Below, in pieces: positions 1 to 12,298 of a DNA stretch of 64,000 nucleotides. Source of the stretch: Spinacia oleracea (taxonomy: Eukaryota; Streptophyta; Magnoliopsida; Caryophyllales; Amaranthaceae); contig NC_079491.1 in assembly GCF_020520425.1 (NCBI RefSeq), positions 28,573,449-28,637,448 of the forward strand, given 5' to 3'. Within the stretch, counting starts at the first letter, position 1. Every line of letters starts with the position of its first letter. Made by a program: the position numbers and the translations under genes. The notes under the pieces were generated by a model. That model was given only the letters and a program-made list of their open reading frames with translations. It was not told the origin of the DNA and made no database searches.

Positions 1-1937
1 ACAGTAAAGTTTCATAGGTCTTGTCCGATACTAGTCTTCCCAAAGTAAGTATCTATGCAAATGATTATGACATTGCCATGTCCACATAGTTCAAGAAACA
101 GAACTACTAGTCATCTTGCATTCTAATCGTCTAACGTTTTCTATGCGTCCAATTTTATAGAAAACTCCGACTAGGGACCATTTTCAACCTTTGACATTCA
201 AGTTCACTTGATAGACATTTCTTAGTCACAGGACTGGTCCTGACAGTCTATCTTGAATATATCGTCAAATTGAAGGGACTCATCATTTAATACTAAACCA
301 AGATTAAATGGAATATGAAAATACATTTCATATATGATAAATGTTCAACCCCAATGTTTTACAACCATGGGCCTCAAACCCATCTTTAAAACAGTTCATG
401 GAATTCAAAGCTATGCTTGATTTCCAGTGCTACAACGTGAGTGTTGCTTCTCACTTGTTGCATAGGTTTAGTTATCATGCTTTGCCAATCTTAATATCCT
501 TTTCATCGAATGTTCTTCGAGATATGATGATAAGATCTTTTCGAGTTTGTTTATTATGTGATCTAGTCTTTCTTACTTTGATGGTGGTTTTACTCATTTT
601 GCAATGAAGAACCATCAAGTTAGCAGACGTTTTTCTTGCTTCAAGAGTGGTTCTACGCATTTTTCAATGAAGAACGATCAAGCCAGCAGATAGGTGATCT
701 ACCCAAGTTCAGTGAAGAACTTTAAACAACCCTGTTTTATTGCTTCTTAGGCAATAATTACTTTTACTTCAACTGTATAGGTTGCTAGTGATGCTTTGGT
801 TTGGATTTACTTATCCAAGCAATTCACGGATATGTGGAAGACTTTCCAGCTGTATCTTAGAACATAGAAATTAATATTTAATTTCCCACGCAACAACTCA
901 TGGTCTCCAATCCATGTTGCCATTTCAAAACACGATGCTCTTTAGCTCGTCCTTGTCAATGGTTAACTCCAAAGGAATCTTGCTTGATCCTTTGCCAGTG
1001 TTTATGCGTGTAGCATCAATATTTAGCATATCTTTATTTCCTTGAGTCAAGAACTAATCTTATGTACCTTTTCAAGTACTATAAGTTTTTCTTGATCTCA
1101 ATCTAGTTGATCTTCACTTAGATCAAATAAAGATTGGTATATGTTCGTCATGCCCAAAGTCATACGATACGTTTTTGGCGATCCTCATATTATATCATAC
1201 ATGATAAATTCTTTTGCAGAATAATTCCAATTGAATTCTATTCATGTAACTTTAGCTCATCTAGTTTCAGTAGATACTAAATCCAGCTAAATTCTTTGAC
1301 ATATAATATAGGTTAAGAATCTTACTTAGATCCTTTGATGTTTAACTTAGTAAATGCTTATACATAGTTCAAACATCCTTTACTTAGATTTATTCATATG
1401 GGTCGAATATCTCCAATGGAGTCTTTCGTGTTTGATTTAGTAAATGCCATTACTTAATCCAAAACAATATCATAAGATCTTTGTAAATAGATCTTAATAC
1501 CCAGTATGTACTAAGTTTCGCCTTGGTCCATCATTGATGAATAATTTCAAACCTAAGTCATTAGCATTTGAATGTTATTTCACAATAGAGAGATATGTGT
1601 GATACACATAGGACCAAATAAGTTTTATGTACTCCCACTAAACTTCTTATATATCTATAAGAATCATGTACATTTTATGAAACTAAAATACTTATTAGCT
1701 TCACTAAAATACATTTCTAATTCCCAATTGCTTGCTTAAATCTGTACTTAGATTTTATAAACTAGCTTTTCTTTTCAAGCATTTATTTGGATCCATAAAT
1801 CCTATGACATACCATGTACATAGTTTCTTCCAACATTTGACAGAGGAAGATGTTTTGTCATCCAATTGCCATATGTACCAATATGCAATCATTGCTTGAA
1901 TTATAGACTTAAGCATTACGATTTTGCATGAGGTTTC
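1..1937 (-). mobile_element. Outer Copia element, 3' part of internal region (RT to RNase H remnant)
   Basis: This segment matches 3827-5768 of the inner element almost base for base, so it is the downstream (RT and RNase H) part of a second, older copy of the same Copia family read on the minus strand. Reading minus from 1955 to 1755 gives degenerate reverse-transcriptase residues including MLKSI, IWQLDDKT and DPNKCLKR, comparable to the Copia RT block with IWQMDVKTAF. Several positions that should be coding carry stops, so it is not translatable. The segment ends at 1937, where the inner element is inserted, and resumes at 12294. Its own 3' LTR should begin roughly 460 bp beyond the left edge of the window, judging by the inner copy. 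Confidence 0.85.
1933..1937. repeat. Left target-site duplication GTTTC of the inner Copia
   Basis: GTTTC precedes the terminal TG of the LTR at 1938. The identical GTTTC follows the terminal CA at 12293 (12294-12298). In the uninterrupted sequence of the inner copy (near 5763-5770) this pentamer occurs once. This proves the insertion and defines the element ends. Confidence 0.95.
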
Positions 1938-2290
1938 TGTTAGGTTATGATACATATGATATTACATAAATCATGCGGAAACAACCATTAACCCAGGATT
2001 ACATATTGTTTACACATAATCATATAGCATAATTTAGATGCATACTCTTTGTTGCGTGCCCTCCCTAGCTGTGCCCGAACCGAACAAGAACAAGTCTTTA
2101 GGACTCCAAGTGTCGTCCCTCCGTAGATAGTCCACAGCACGTCCGGATCCGCCTTAAGATTGACCAACTAGAATCGCCCTTAAGGTACTAGAATTTTCGG
2201 CACTTTTGAGCAAGATGTGTGGCTGAATTTTTCTCTCAAAAACTCACTTTGAATACTTGAAAACTCGTTATAAATTGTGAACCCAGGCCA

Positions 2291-2300
2291 CATATTTATA
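2291..2300 (-). promoter_or_regulatory. LTR TATA box
   Basis: Minus strand reads CCTATAAATATG, a good plant TATA box. Transcription would start some 30 bp to the left, near 2265, followed by a leader containing GAGAGAAAAATTCAGCC. The same box occurs at 11224-11233 and, slightly altered, at 17801-17808. Confidence 0.6.
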
Positions 2301-2469
2301 GGGGTATGGAAAGGGAATTGGAATCCTATTCAGATACAAATTAATTAAACCTAGAATCCTACAAGAACTCTAATTAATTAATTTATCAAATAGAATTAGG
2401 AATTTAATCATTAACCGAACTCTGCATGATCTAGGAATCGTGCATGAACACAAACACTTACGCACACAC

Positions 2470-3060
2470 ACACGGCAGCCACGATGGGCCGCCCATGCGC
2501 GTGCGTGCGAGCGGCAGCCCACGCAGCGAGGCCTGCGCGAGCTACAAGCCCACGTAGCTCCTGCGCGCGATGCGCGCGCTGCCACGGCCTGCTGGGCCTG
2601 GCCTTGCGCTGGGCCTGGCGTGGCCTTGGCTGTTCGTGTGGCGCGCTTGGCTTGCTGGGCGATGGCCTGGCTTCGTGCTGGGCCCTCGTCCGGTAGGCCT
2701 CGTCCGATGCTTATTCGTACGATACGCTTCCGATTAAATTTCCGATTCCGGAATTCATTTCCGATACGAACAATATTTAATATTTCCGATTCCGGAATTA
2801 ATTTCCGTTTCGAACAAATATTTAATATTTCCGTTTCCGGAATTATTTTCCGATTCCGACAATATTTCCGATTCTGACAATATTTCCGTTTCCGGCAATA
2901 TTTCCGATTCTGGCAATATTTCCATTTCCGACAATATTTTCCGACACGTACCATGTTTCCGTTTCCGGCAACATCTACGACTTGGATAATATTTATATTT
3001 CCGATACGATCCATATTTCCTGTTTCCGGTAATATCATCGTTTCCGGAGTATTCATTTCT
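2470..3060 (-). repeat. GC-rich block and TTCCG motif array in LTR U3
   Basis: From 2470 to 2700 the DNA switches abruptly to very GC-rich sequence built on GCTGGGCCTGG and GCGCGC words. From 2720 to 3060 there follow about twenty TTCCG-containing units with spacers such as ATATTTAATA and CAATAT, several forming the palindrome TTCCGGAA. All lie upstream of the TATA box. The same arrangement is present in the other two LTRs (11405-11990 and 17975-18510). Confidence 0.8.
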
Positions 3061-3362
3061 TGCCTGTGACGATCTCAGCTCCCACTGAAACCAAGATCCG
3101 TCGATTCCGAATATTCATAGATGGAGTATTTAATGCCATTAAATACTTGATCCGTTTACGTACTATTTGTGTGACCCTACGGGTTCAGTCAAGAGTAAGC
3201 TGTGGATTAATATCATTAATTCCACTTGAACTGAAGCGGCCTCTAGCTAGGCATTCAGCTCACTTGATCTCACTGAATTATTAACTTGTTAATTAATACT
3301 GAACCGCATTTATTAGACTTATCATAGAATGCATACTTGGACCAAGGGCATTATTTCCTTCA

Positions 3363-3377
3363 GTCTCCCACTTGTCC
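3363..3377 (-). other. Polypurine tract of inner Copia
   Basis: Minus strand reads GGACAAGTGGGAGAC directly before the LTR start TGAAGG at 3362. A purine-rich AAGTGGGAGA tract is the usual plus-strand primer in plant Copia elements and fixes the orientation as minus. Confidence 0.85.
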
Positions 3378-4199
3378 TTAGGGACAAGTGTGCATTTCCT
3401 AATTCCTTTGTCGCTCGATGCTTGCTCTTGAACATAAGGTAAGAGTTGTCATCCTTATTATGTCCAGAGGTGTTCCTCGGTTTCAGAGTTCAACTGATCA
3501 AATAAACAGATAATCATAGCCTATGATTCATCCGAGCACGGCCATGCATTTCACAGTTTCTAGCTCTCCGAGTGGCCTTGTACAACTTTTAAGCATCTCA
3601 TCCCGATTTATGGGAGGACAATCCCAATCTTGTGATCTTGAGATTAGACTTCGTTTGATAGGTGATTACCTGAGCGTTGCCTTTATAGCCTCCTTTTACG
3701 GTGCGACGGTTGGTCAACGTCAAAGCAACCAGTTCTCAAACAAGTAATCTCAAATCACTCAGGTATTGAGGATTTAGTGTCTAATAATTTTAATGAAATT
3801 TACTTATGACAGATTTTCATCTCTTACAGTAAAGTTTCATAGGTCTTGTCCGATACTAGTCTTCCCAAAGTAAGTATCTATGCAAATGATTATGACATTG
3901 CCATGTCCACATAGTTCAAGAAACAGAACTACTAGTCATCTTGCATTCTAATCGTCTAACGTTTTCTATGCGTCCAATTTTATAGAAAACTCCGACTAGG
4001 GACCATTTTCAACCTTTGACATTCAAGTTCACTTGATAGACATTTCTTAGTCACAGGACTGGTCCTGACAGTCTATCTTGAATATATCGTCAAATTTGAA
4101 GGGACTCATCATTTAATACTAAACCAAGATTAAATGGAATATGAAAATACATTTCATATATGATAAATGTTCAACCCCAATGTTTTATAACCATGGGCC

Positions 4200-4700
4200 T
4201 CAAACCCATCTTCTAAAACAATTCATGGAATTCAAAGCTATGCTTGATTTCCAATGCTACAACGTGAGTGTTGCTTCTCACTTGTTGCATAGGTTTAGTT
4301 ATCATGCTTTGCCAATCTTAATATCCTTTTCATCGAATTTTCTTCGATATATGATGATAAGATCTTTTCGAGTTTGTTTATTATGTGATCTAGTCTTTCT
4401 TACTTCGATGGTGGTTTTACTCATTTTGCAATGAAGAACCATCAAGTTAGCAGACGTTTTTCTTACTTCAAGAGTGGTTCTACGCATTTTTCAATGAAGA
4501 ACCATCAAGCCAGCAGATAGGTGATCTACCCAAGTTCAGTGAAGAACTTTAAACAACCCTGTTTTATTGCTTCTTAGGCAATAATTACTTTTACTTCAAC
4601 TGTATAGGTTGCTAGTGATGCTTTGTTTGGATTTACCTATCCAGGCAGTTCATAGATATGTGGAAGATTCTCCAACTATATCTTAGAACATAGAAATTAT
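4200..4700 (-). pseudogene. Copia RNase H remnant (inner copy)
   Basis: Minus-strand translation of about 4487-4302 gives RKTRSHNKQTRKDL and KDIKIGKA. These resemble the C-terminal part of Copia RNase H, where SHxRTKHID, RGDVxI and ADPLTK are typical. The reading is broken by stops just after KA. It lies between RT and the 3' LTR, as expected. The homologous stretch in the outer copy is 341-660. The identification rests on motif order and position, not on a search. Confidence 0.6.
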
Positions 4701-4999
4701 TATTTTAATTTCCCACGCAACAACTCATGGTCTCCAACCCATGTTGCCATTTTCAAAACACGATGCTCTATAGCTCGTCCTTATCAATGGTTAACTCCAA
4801 AGGGTCTTGCTTGATCCTTTGCCAGTGTTTATGCGTGTAGCATCAATATTTAGCATATCTTTATTTCCTTGAATCAAGAACTATTCCTATGTACCGTTTC
4901 AAGTACCATAAGTATTCTTGATCTCAATCTAGTTGATCTTTACTTAGATCAATAGAGATTGGTATATGTTCGTCATGGCTAAAGTCATACGATACGATT

Positions 5000-5960
5000 T
5001 TGGCGATCCTCATATTATATCATACATGATAAATTCTTTTGCAGAATAATTCCCAATTGAATTCTATTCATGTAACTTTAGCTTATCTAGTTTCAGTAGA
5101 TACTAAACTCAGCTAAATTCTTTGACATATAATATAGGTTAAGAATCTTATTTAGATCCTTTGATGTTTAACTTAGTAAATGCTTATACATAGTTCAAAC
5201 ATCCTTTACTTAGATTTATTCACATGGGTCAAATATCTCCAATGGAGACTTTCGTGTTTGATTTAGTAAATGCCATTACTTAATCCAAAACAATATCATA
5301 AGATCTTTGTAAATAGATCTTAATACCCAGTATGTACTAAGTTTCGCCATGGTCCATCATTGATGAATAATTTCAAATCTAAGTCATTAGCATTTGAATG
5401 TTATTTCACAATAGAGAGATATGTGTGTAATACACATAGGACCAATTAAGTTTTAAGTACTCCCACTAAACTTCTTATATATCTATAAGAATCATGTATA
5501 TTTTATGAAACTAAAATGCTTATTAGCTTCACTTAAAATACAGTTCCAATTCCCAATTGCTTGCTTAAATCTGTACTTAGATTTTATAAGCTAGCTTTCC
5601 TTTTCAAGCATTTATTTGGATCCACAAATTCTATGACATACCATGTACATATTATATTCCAACATTTGATTGAGGAATACGTTTTGTCATCCAATTGCCA
5701 TATGTACCAATATGCAATCATTGCTTGAATTATAGACTTAAGCATTACGATTTTGCATGAGGTTTCAACACAATCCATGCCATGAATTTGCTTTTAACCT
5801 TTAGCAACTAATCTAGCTTTGTGTGTGAACACAATTCCATGTTTGATGGTTTTTATCCTTAAAACAAACTTGCAACCAATAGGTGTGAAACTATTCTTGG
5901 AAATCAACAAAATTTCAATTTTGTCATCAAAACATTGAGTATGTTTTGTGGCCTTTAACC
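5000..5960 (-). pseudogene. Copia reverse-transcriptase remnant (inner copy)
   Basis: Read on the minus strand from about 5960, the sequence gives GCKFVLRIKTIKHG, then HKARLVAKG, a stop, QIHGMDCVET, MLKSIIQAMIA, IWQLDDKT and FVDPNKCLKRKASL. This order matches the conserved Copia RT (RVT_2) series GCKWVFKIK, YKARLVAKGF, DYDETFSPV, IWQMDVKTAF and PEGFVDP. The stop after KARLVAKG and altered residues in the DVKTAF block show decay. The outer copy was hit by the inner element exactly at the codons for CVET. Confidence 0.8.
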
Positions 5961-8900
5961 AATTAAACATATAGTCTATGTATGGCCTCTAACCATTTTA
6001 GGGAATCTGGGTTTCGTCATAGCTTTCTTACAAGTCACTTCTTTTAGTTTGACTGCAAGTTGTAGGTTTCTTTACTATCTAATAGAAGAATTGCATAGTT
6101 TCAGTGACTTGAATTCTATGCCTACTTGGGTATAGAACATCAAACAATAGAATATCAATAGCCACTTGAAAGTCCTTTGAATATTCTGTTCTCCTTGAAG
6201 CACTTGTAAAGTCTTCTAAGAGATGTCTATTCTTTAAAGCCACTTCTAAAGTCCTTAAAGAATAAGTTCGATTTTTTTCTGAAGTACTTCGAAAAGCCTC
6301 CGGAATGTCCATTTATGTTTGTTGTTCGCCTCGAAGTCTTTCGAGATCTATTTTCTCCCACTTGTCATTTTGGAAACGAATCTCCAAAAGGACATTATTT
6401 CGAGCAAACAAACATTATGTTCTCAAAAATTCGTGGTAGAAACAATACCCTTGTGTCTCATTTGAATAAATCACAATGAAACATATATCTAGACTTGGGC
6501 CTTAGTTTGTTGAATAACAAACACTAAGCTCCCACTGAGTTTAGCAACTCTTTAGATATATATATAATTGAAAAGATATCCTGAAATTACTTTTCAATAG
6601 CTTTGACGAATTTGGTTTAGTTTGGTGGTAGTTGAGCATTTTGTTTTAGAAATTATAGGAAAAGTCTTTATGATTCATCATTGATCGAATCAAGTACTAA
6701 TTGACTTCGATTATTCCAACTACGATATGCCATATCTTATGGACCTAGATTGTGAAATTACAACACACAATCATTGATGATCATATTTGGTCTCAAGTAA
6801 TCATCAACATGATCTAACCTAGATCTTTATGATTTCTTGCCAAGTGGATTTTATACTTCTGAATCTTTGAACTAGTCAAACAGATTCAAACTTATATCAC
6901 TTTGAGTAAATAAACCTATATTCCCTCAAATCCATGTGAAATAATAAAGTCATTAAATCTTTCTTTAGCTTTGAACTCTATTGTCTAGGCGTTCTAACGA
7001 TAGTTCATATCTTTTGTTACTTTCAACAAGTAAGACTAGTTGTCTTAAATTGATCTAGAAATCAATGAACTTTCAAAAGTCCATCAAAATAGAGCTTTTG
7101 AATGTTAATTTGTTGATATGGTCTAAGCAACAATGCCAAAGATTAGTGGAACTCAAATCAAGGGGTTGATTTGAACCTAGTAAAGTTCTTTAAAGAGTTG
7201 TTTGTTTTAATCAAGCATATTGACTCAACCTGTAATTGACCATTTCATTCAAATAAACAAACAAACAAACATTGTTTTTGTTTTTCTTGAATGTGAGTCT
7301 TTCTGTGTTTGAAAACAGAAATTTAGGTATGTTGATTATGGAACAAAATAGCCATTAAGTTCCAGCCTTTGAAAGGACTTAAAACAAACTAGATGACCCT
7401 ACAACTAATGTAGCATTGCCATGCTTCATTTCCCACTTGTAGGTCATTAGTGTATCCTAGCTTCCATTGTTTGAGTTATTACCGAAGTAAGAACCTCAAG
7501 CGGTATATGATACCAAGGAAGTTTGATTGCTAGGTCACTTCTCTTTAAACATAAACTTATAGGTAGAAACGGAATCGTAAATTCCTTTCATATGTTCCTT
7601 TGTTTTCCTATTTCTTGTACCCTTTCTTATAGTCTTAAGAATTGAATTCTTTAGTGTTGACTTTTATACTTTGTTAGACATGTCCAATGTCACCAACAAG
7701 GTTCTTTACCATTTTAATTTATGTTGAATATTTTGTTTCAACTAGATGATCTTACCAGAAGCTTCTAAAGTTCTCTAAGTATCGATCTATTCGAATGTCT
7801 AGTGACTAGACTCATTCGAGAATTAAATGGACAAAGATATTAGGTTGTTAACCATTGGTAAGGATGAGCGTTTAAACTCAATGCTTTATGATCTCAAAAC
7901 TACATTGTATTTTGAATTCACAAGCACCAATTGGTTTGCCATTCGATTTTGATATTCGAAAACAACCATAAAAGTCGATATAAGAAACGTACATTTCAAA
8001 TTGCTCACTTTCTCTCTTTTCCGTGAATCGTTCTTGGATTCACTACCAATCGAGGAAATTTACTGTTACCTTTCTAAAAGGATTTATTGCAGTGCAAGAT
8101 ATTTAATTATAAACAATAATTAAAACATACATTGAAGCATGCAAAGTCTAAACATTTATCATGAATAATAACTTGAAATTAAAGTAACCATGCAATTCAA
8201 ACAAGTTATTAGCATTTTATTCGATTTTATTGTTCCGGCAGGTGTGAATAAAATGATTCCAAGATCCTAAAATCATTGAAGAACTAAGCACAGTTTGTCG
8301 ACTTAATCCTAAAACATCTTAGGTAAGCAAAATCCTTTTGCTAATAGTCTAGAAACTATTCTTGGTTGATAGGTACGTCTAAGAACTTATTAGGTAAACC
8401 TATCGATTTTGCCACGACATAAAAGGACTCCTTACTTATATCGTTGAGTTTCACCAAAACTAACATGTACTCACAATTATTTGTGTACCTTGCCCCTTTA
8501 GGACCAATAAGTAACACCTCGCTGAGCGAAAACTATTACTAGATTGATGTAAAGGATATCCAAGCAAGTGTATATTTTGGCATGGCACCTTATAACTCAA
8601 TTTTTAAGTTTGGAACTTAAGGCTCTTACTATGTTGGTTAGATTTTAAGTGAACTAAAATCCTTAATCATGCAACATAATCAAGCCACAATCTCATGCAT
8701 AATTAAGACATATTTAAAGCAATAAATAACTTAAAGCATGCATAAGATAAATGTGATCTAGTATGGCCCGACTTCATCTTGAAGCTTTGACTTCAAAGTC
8801 CGTCTTGAAAATCTCCGTGGGAGGCACCATTTTCTTCAAATAGGATAAGCTATAACTAATTACAACTATTTGATGGTACGCAGACCATATTTGAATTGAA

Positions 8901-9544
8901 AAATAACTTTGGTGCTTCAGACCAATTACATTCAAATTAATGGTACGCAGACCATATTTTCTATCCTTTTTGGGCCATACTAGTCACTTCATAACCTGCA
9001 AAACAGTACATATACAATATATACCATTCACCCATTCATTATCATGAATGGCCCACATAGCTGGTTAGTAAAACACATTATGCATCACGTAAACATTTGC
9101 AGCAATTAATCAAGGGCACCAATAATCTACCAATTATTCAGTCCTTATTAATTCTAATCAAGTTGTTTTAACCTTAAGGATTTGTAGACCTAATCAAGAG
9201 TTCATGACTAAAAAGCGCTCCCACTTAAACCAATAAATTCATATGCTTTACTAATTTTAAACATAAAAATGTATTTCTAGTCTAACCGGAAACATACAAA
9301 TTTAATTAAAATTTAAAGCTCATATAAATTTATAATTGAATCCAAAAAGTTTAATTTAATTTCAGTCGTTATTTAAATTAATTCATGATTTTAATTTTAG
9401 TAAAATAATTAGAATAAATAACATTTATTATAATTACAATATTCAAAATTAAAATCCAAGAAAATAATTTAAATTATTAATTTTAAAATTAATTAAAATT
9501 ACGTGAACTGAAATTTTCAAATTAAACATTCAAAACGATCTAAT

Positions 9545-10090
9545 CGTAACGCAAACACCCTACGCATTGCACGCCCATGGGCCGCACGCATACAGCCATT
9601 GCTGGCCATATGCACGCAGCCCATGCGCTCGTCGCATAGCTGCTGCATCTCCATCGCAAGCCATCGCACGCTGTGGTGCTTGCTTCGCGCGCGCCAGCGC
9701 TCGTCGCACGCGAGCCATCGCTCGCAGTGCGCGCTCGCCAGCGCTCGCTGTGCGCGCGAGCCATCGCTCGCTGGGCGCGCGACATCGCTCCTGTGCGCGC
9801 GAGCAACGCTGGGCGCAGCGCTCGTGGCACGCGAGCTTGCGCTCGCTGCGGGCGAGGCTGCGCGCTCTTGCGCGAGGCAGCGCGCGTCGTGGCGCAGCTC
9901 GCTTGCTGCCCACACGCGACTGCCTTGGCTTGCCTTTCGCCCATGCCCATTTGTTCATAGCTCGTGGCCCACGACACAAGGCAGGGTTGCTGCCTTGTGC
10001 TCGTGCACTACGCCCTTGCTCATTGCATTCGTGCCGCACGGGCGACGAGCTTTCTTGCTCGTCGTCGCATGCCCGCACTATACAACACCC
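9545..10090. repeat. GC-rich tandem array in Copia leader
   Basis: A block built on words such as GCGCGAGCCATCGCTCGCTG and CAGCGCTCGC, repeated with variation, embedded in otherwise very AT-rich DNA. On the minus strand it lies about 0.8-1.3 kb after the PBS, in the 5' leader or start of gag. It opens in several frames on both strands only because stop codons are rare in GC-rich sequence; none of those frames resembles a gag protein. The homologous block in the outer copy (16130-16710) has a different repeat number. Confidence 0.8.
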
Positions 10091-10856
10091 CTTAAGGGTA
10101 ACACGAAGCGTCCATTGCTTTGTGCGTGCAAGTTATATGAACGAATCGCATAAAATTTAAAATTTATATTTAAAATTAATGACAAATTAATAAATAATAT
10201 TAATTTCATAATTTTAGGGCGAAAAATCGAAAATTTATTATTCAATTGATTTCCGATTGTTATGGATTCAAGTCTAGGTCATAAAAATTTAAAATTTATC
10301 ATAAATTTACAATTTTTATGGTGGTTTTTAATCATAGGTTTCTAATTAAATTATAATTAATTATGAAAATCAAATTAATTCTAAATTATTCTAATTTTCA
10401 ACAAATTAATCATAATTACAAATTAGATTGCATAATTAACAAGGCTAGGCATTCAAACTTGTTAAACATATACAGTAGGTCAATCAAAAATTCAAGATTT
10501 ATCAACAAGAATCGCAAATATTTAATTTAACATCTTAAATTTACGAAATTTTGCATTCGAAAAACTAAAACCTTCGAAAAGTCATAGTTAGGCTTCTAAT
10601 TTGAGAATTCTGGGTTCGGCAGAAAAAGACTATTTTTGTCAAAATTTTAGAATGCCTTTTACATGCGGAATTGACACAAAAATCACTCGATTTGGATGAG
10701 TAACGAAGAAACTGCCGAAAAACTGCGTACGTATAATTAAATAAACGCAATTTGCAATTAATTAACAATTACGAAAATTAATCACCCCTTTTAAATCTTG
10801 CAAATTTATAATATTTAACCATGTTCATGCAATTTAGATTATGAAAATAATAAGGG

Positions 10857-10869
10857 GCTCGTGATACCA
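10857..10869 (-). other. Primer binding site of inner Copia (tRNA-iMet type)
   Basis: Minus strand reads TGGTATCACGAGC one base after the LTR end CCTAACA. It matches the common plant Copia PBS TGGTATCAGAGC, complementary to the 3' end of initiator tRNA-Met, with one extra base. This is adjacent to the right LTR, so the right LTR is the 5' LTR. Confidence 0.85.
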
Positions 10870-10870
10870 C

Positions 10871-12293
10871 TGTTAGGTTATGATACATATGATATTACAT
10901 AAATCATGCGGAAACAACCATTAACCCAGGATTACATATTGTTTACACATAATCATATAGCATAATTTAGATGCATACTCTTTGTTGCGTGCCCTCCCTA
11001 GGTGCGCCCGAACCGAGCAAGAACAAGTCTTTAGGACTCCAAGTGTCGTCCCTCCGTAGATAGTCCACAGCACGTCCGGATCCGCCTTAAGATTGACCAA
11101 CTAGAATCGCCCTTAAGGTACTAGAATTTTCGGCACTTTTGAGCAAGATGTGTGGCTGAATTTTTCTCTCAAAAACTCACTTTGAATACTTGAAAACTCG
11201 TTATAAATTGTGAACCCAGGCCACATATTTATAGGGGTATGGAAAGGGAATTGGAATCCTATTCAGATACAAATTAATTAAACCTAGAATCCTACAAGAA
11301 CTCTAATTAATTAATTTATCAAATAGAATTAGGAATTTAATCATTAACCGAACTCTGCATGATCTAGGAATCGTGCATGAACACAAACACTTACGCACAC
11401 ACACACGGCAGCCACGATGGGCCGCCCATGCGCGTGCGTGCGAGCGGCAGCCCACGCAGCGAGGCCTGCGCGAGCTACAAGCCCACGTAGCTCCTGCGCG
11501 CTGGGCGCGCTGCCACGGCCTGCTGGGCCTGGCCTTGCGCTGGGCCTGGCGTGGCCTTGGCTGTTCGTGTGGCGCGCTTGGCTTGCTGGGCGATGGCCTG
11601 GCTTCGTGCTGGGCCCTCGTCCGGCAGGCCTCGTCCGATGCTTATTCGTACGATACGCTTCCGATTAAATTTCCGATTCCGGAATTCATTTCCGATACGA
11701 ACAATATTTAATATTTCCGATTCCGGAATTAATTTCCGTTTCGAACAAATATTTAATATTTCCGTTTCCGGAATTATTTTCCGATTCCGACAATATTTCC
11801 GATTCTGACAATATTTCCGTTTCCGGCAATATTTCCGATTCTGGCAATATTTCCATTTCCGATAATATTTTCCGATACGTACCATGTTTCCGTTTTCGGC
11901 AACATCTACGACTTGGATAATATTTATATTTCCGATACGATCCATATTTCCTGTTTCCGGTAATATCATCGTTTCCGGAGTATTCATTTCTTGCCTGTGA
12001 CGATCTCAGCTCCCCCTGAAACCAAGATCCGTCGATTCCGAATATTCATAGATGGAGTATTTAATGCCATTAAATACTTGATCCGTTTACGTACTATTTG
12101 TGTGACCCTACGGGTTCAGTCAAGAGTAAGCTGTGGATTAATATCATTAATTCCACTTGAACTGAAGCGGCCTCTAGCTAGGCATTCAGCTCACTTGATC
12201 TCACTGAATTATTAACTTGTTAATTAATACTGAACCGCATTTATTAGACTTATCATAGAATGCATACTTGGACCAAGGGCATTATTTCCTTCA
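10871..12293 (-). repeat. 5' LTR of inner Copia (1423 bp)
   Basis: Nearly identical to 1938-3362 with the same TG..CA ends. It contains the TATA box at 11224-11233, the GC-rich block and the TTCCG array. Visible differences from the other LTR include three substitutions near 11003-11020, a small indel near 11500, and single changes near 11624, 11865 and 12014. Confidence 0.95.
11224..11233 (-). promoter_or_regulatory. TATA box of inner Copia 5' LTR
   Basis: CTATAAATATG on the minus strand, at the same place as in the other LTR. Because this is the 5' LTR it would be the promoter used for the full-length element transcript. Confidence 0.6.
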
Positions 12294-12298
12294 GTTTC
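12294..12298. repeat. Right target-site duplication GTTTC of the inner Copia
   Basis: Pairs with 1933-1937. Immediately to its right the outer Copia resumes with the RT codons corresponding to GMDCVE on the minus strand. Confidence 0.95.

Larger units (their letters stand above)
1938..3362 (-). repeat. 3' LTR of inner Copia (1425 bp)
   Basis: On the minus strand it starts TGAAGGAAATAATGCCC and ends CCTAACA. U3 (right part) contains an array of TTCCG-type motifs at 2720-3060 and a GC-rich block at 2470-2700. A TATA box lies near 2295, so R/U5 is the left ~330 bp. It matches 10871-12293 at about 99 percent by eye and 17445-18820 less well. Confidence 0.95.
1938..12293 (-). mobile_element. Complete Copia-type LTR retrotransposon (inner copy), decayed coding
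   Basis: The element is 10,356 bp long with two LTRs of 1425 and 1423 bp that differ by roughly eight substitutions and one small indel by eye. It has TG..CA termini, a 5-bp target duplication, a PBS next to the right LTR and a polypurine tract next to the left LTR, so transcription runs right to left. On the minus strand the order is leader with GC-rich array, a protease/GAG-pol area near 7.4 kb, RT near 5.0-5.96 kb and RNase H near 4.2-4.7 kb. RT before RNase H and next to the 3' LTR is the Copia layout. No long open frame survives; RT carries stops such as the one after the KARLVAKG motif. The near-identical LTRs mean recent movement, so proteins must have been supplied in trans or decay was already present. 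An Angela-like lineage is possible from LTR length but not shown. Confidence 0.93.

Noticed and set aside
2370-3056. 228-codon minus-strand frame and its copies at 11475-11987 and 18041-18473
   Set aside because: It is produced by the TTCCG array and GC-rich block inside the LTR U3, upstream of the LTR promoter. Repetitive NRKYCRKRKYC-like residues are a translation of the repeat, not a protein.
9517-10160. Overlapping Arg/Ala-rich open frames on both strands (and again at 16124-16814)
   Set aside because: They arise from a GC-rich tandem array poor in stop codons. No gag or other family motif appears, and the same region is open in several frames at once.
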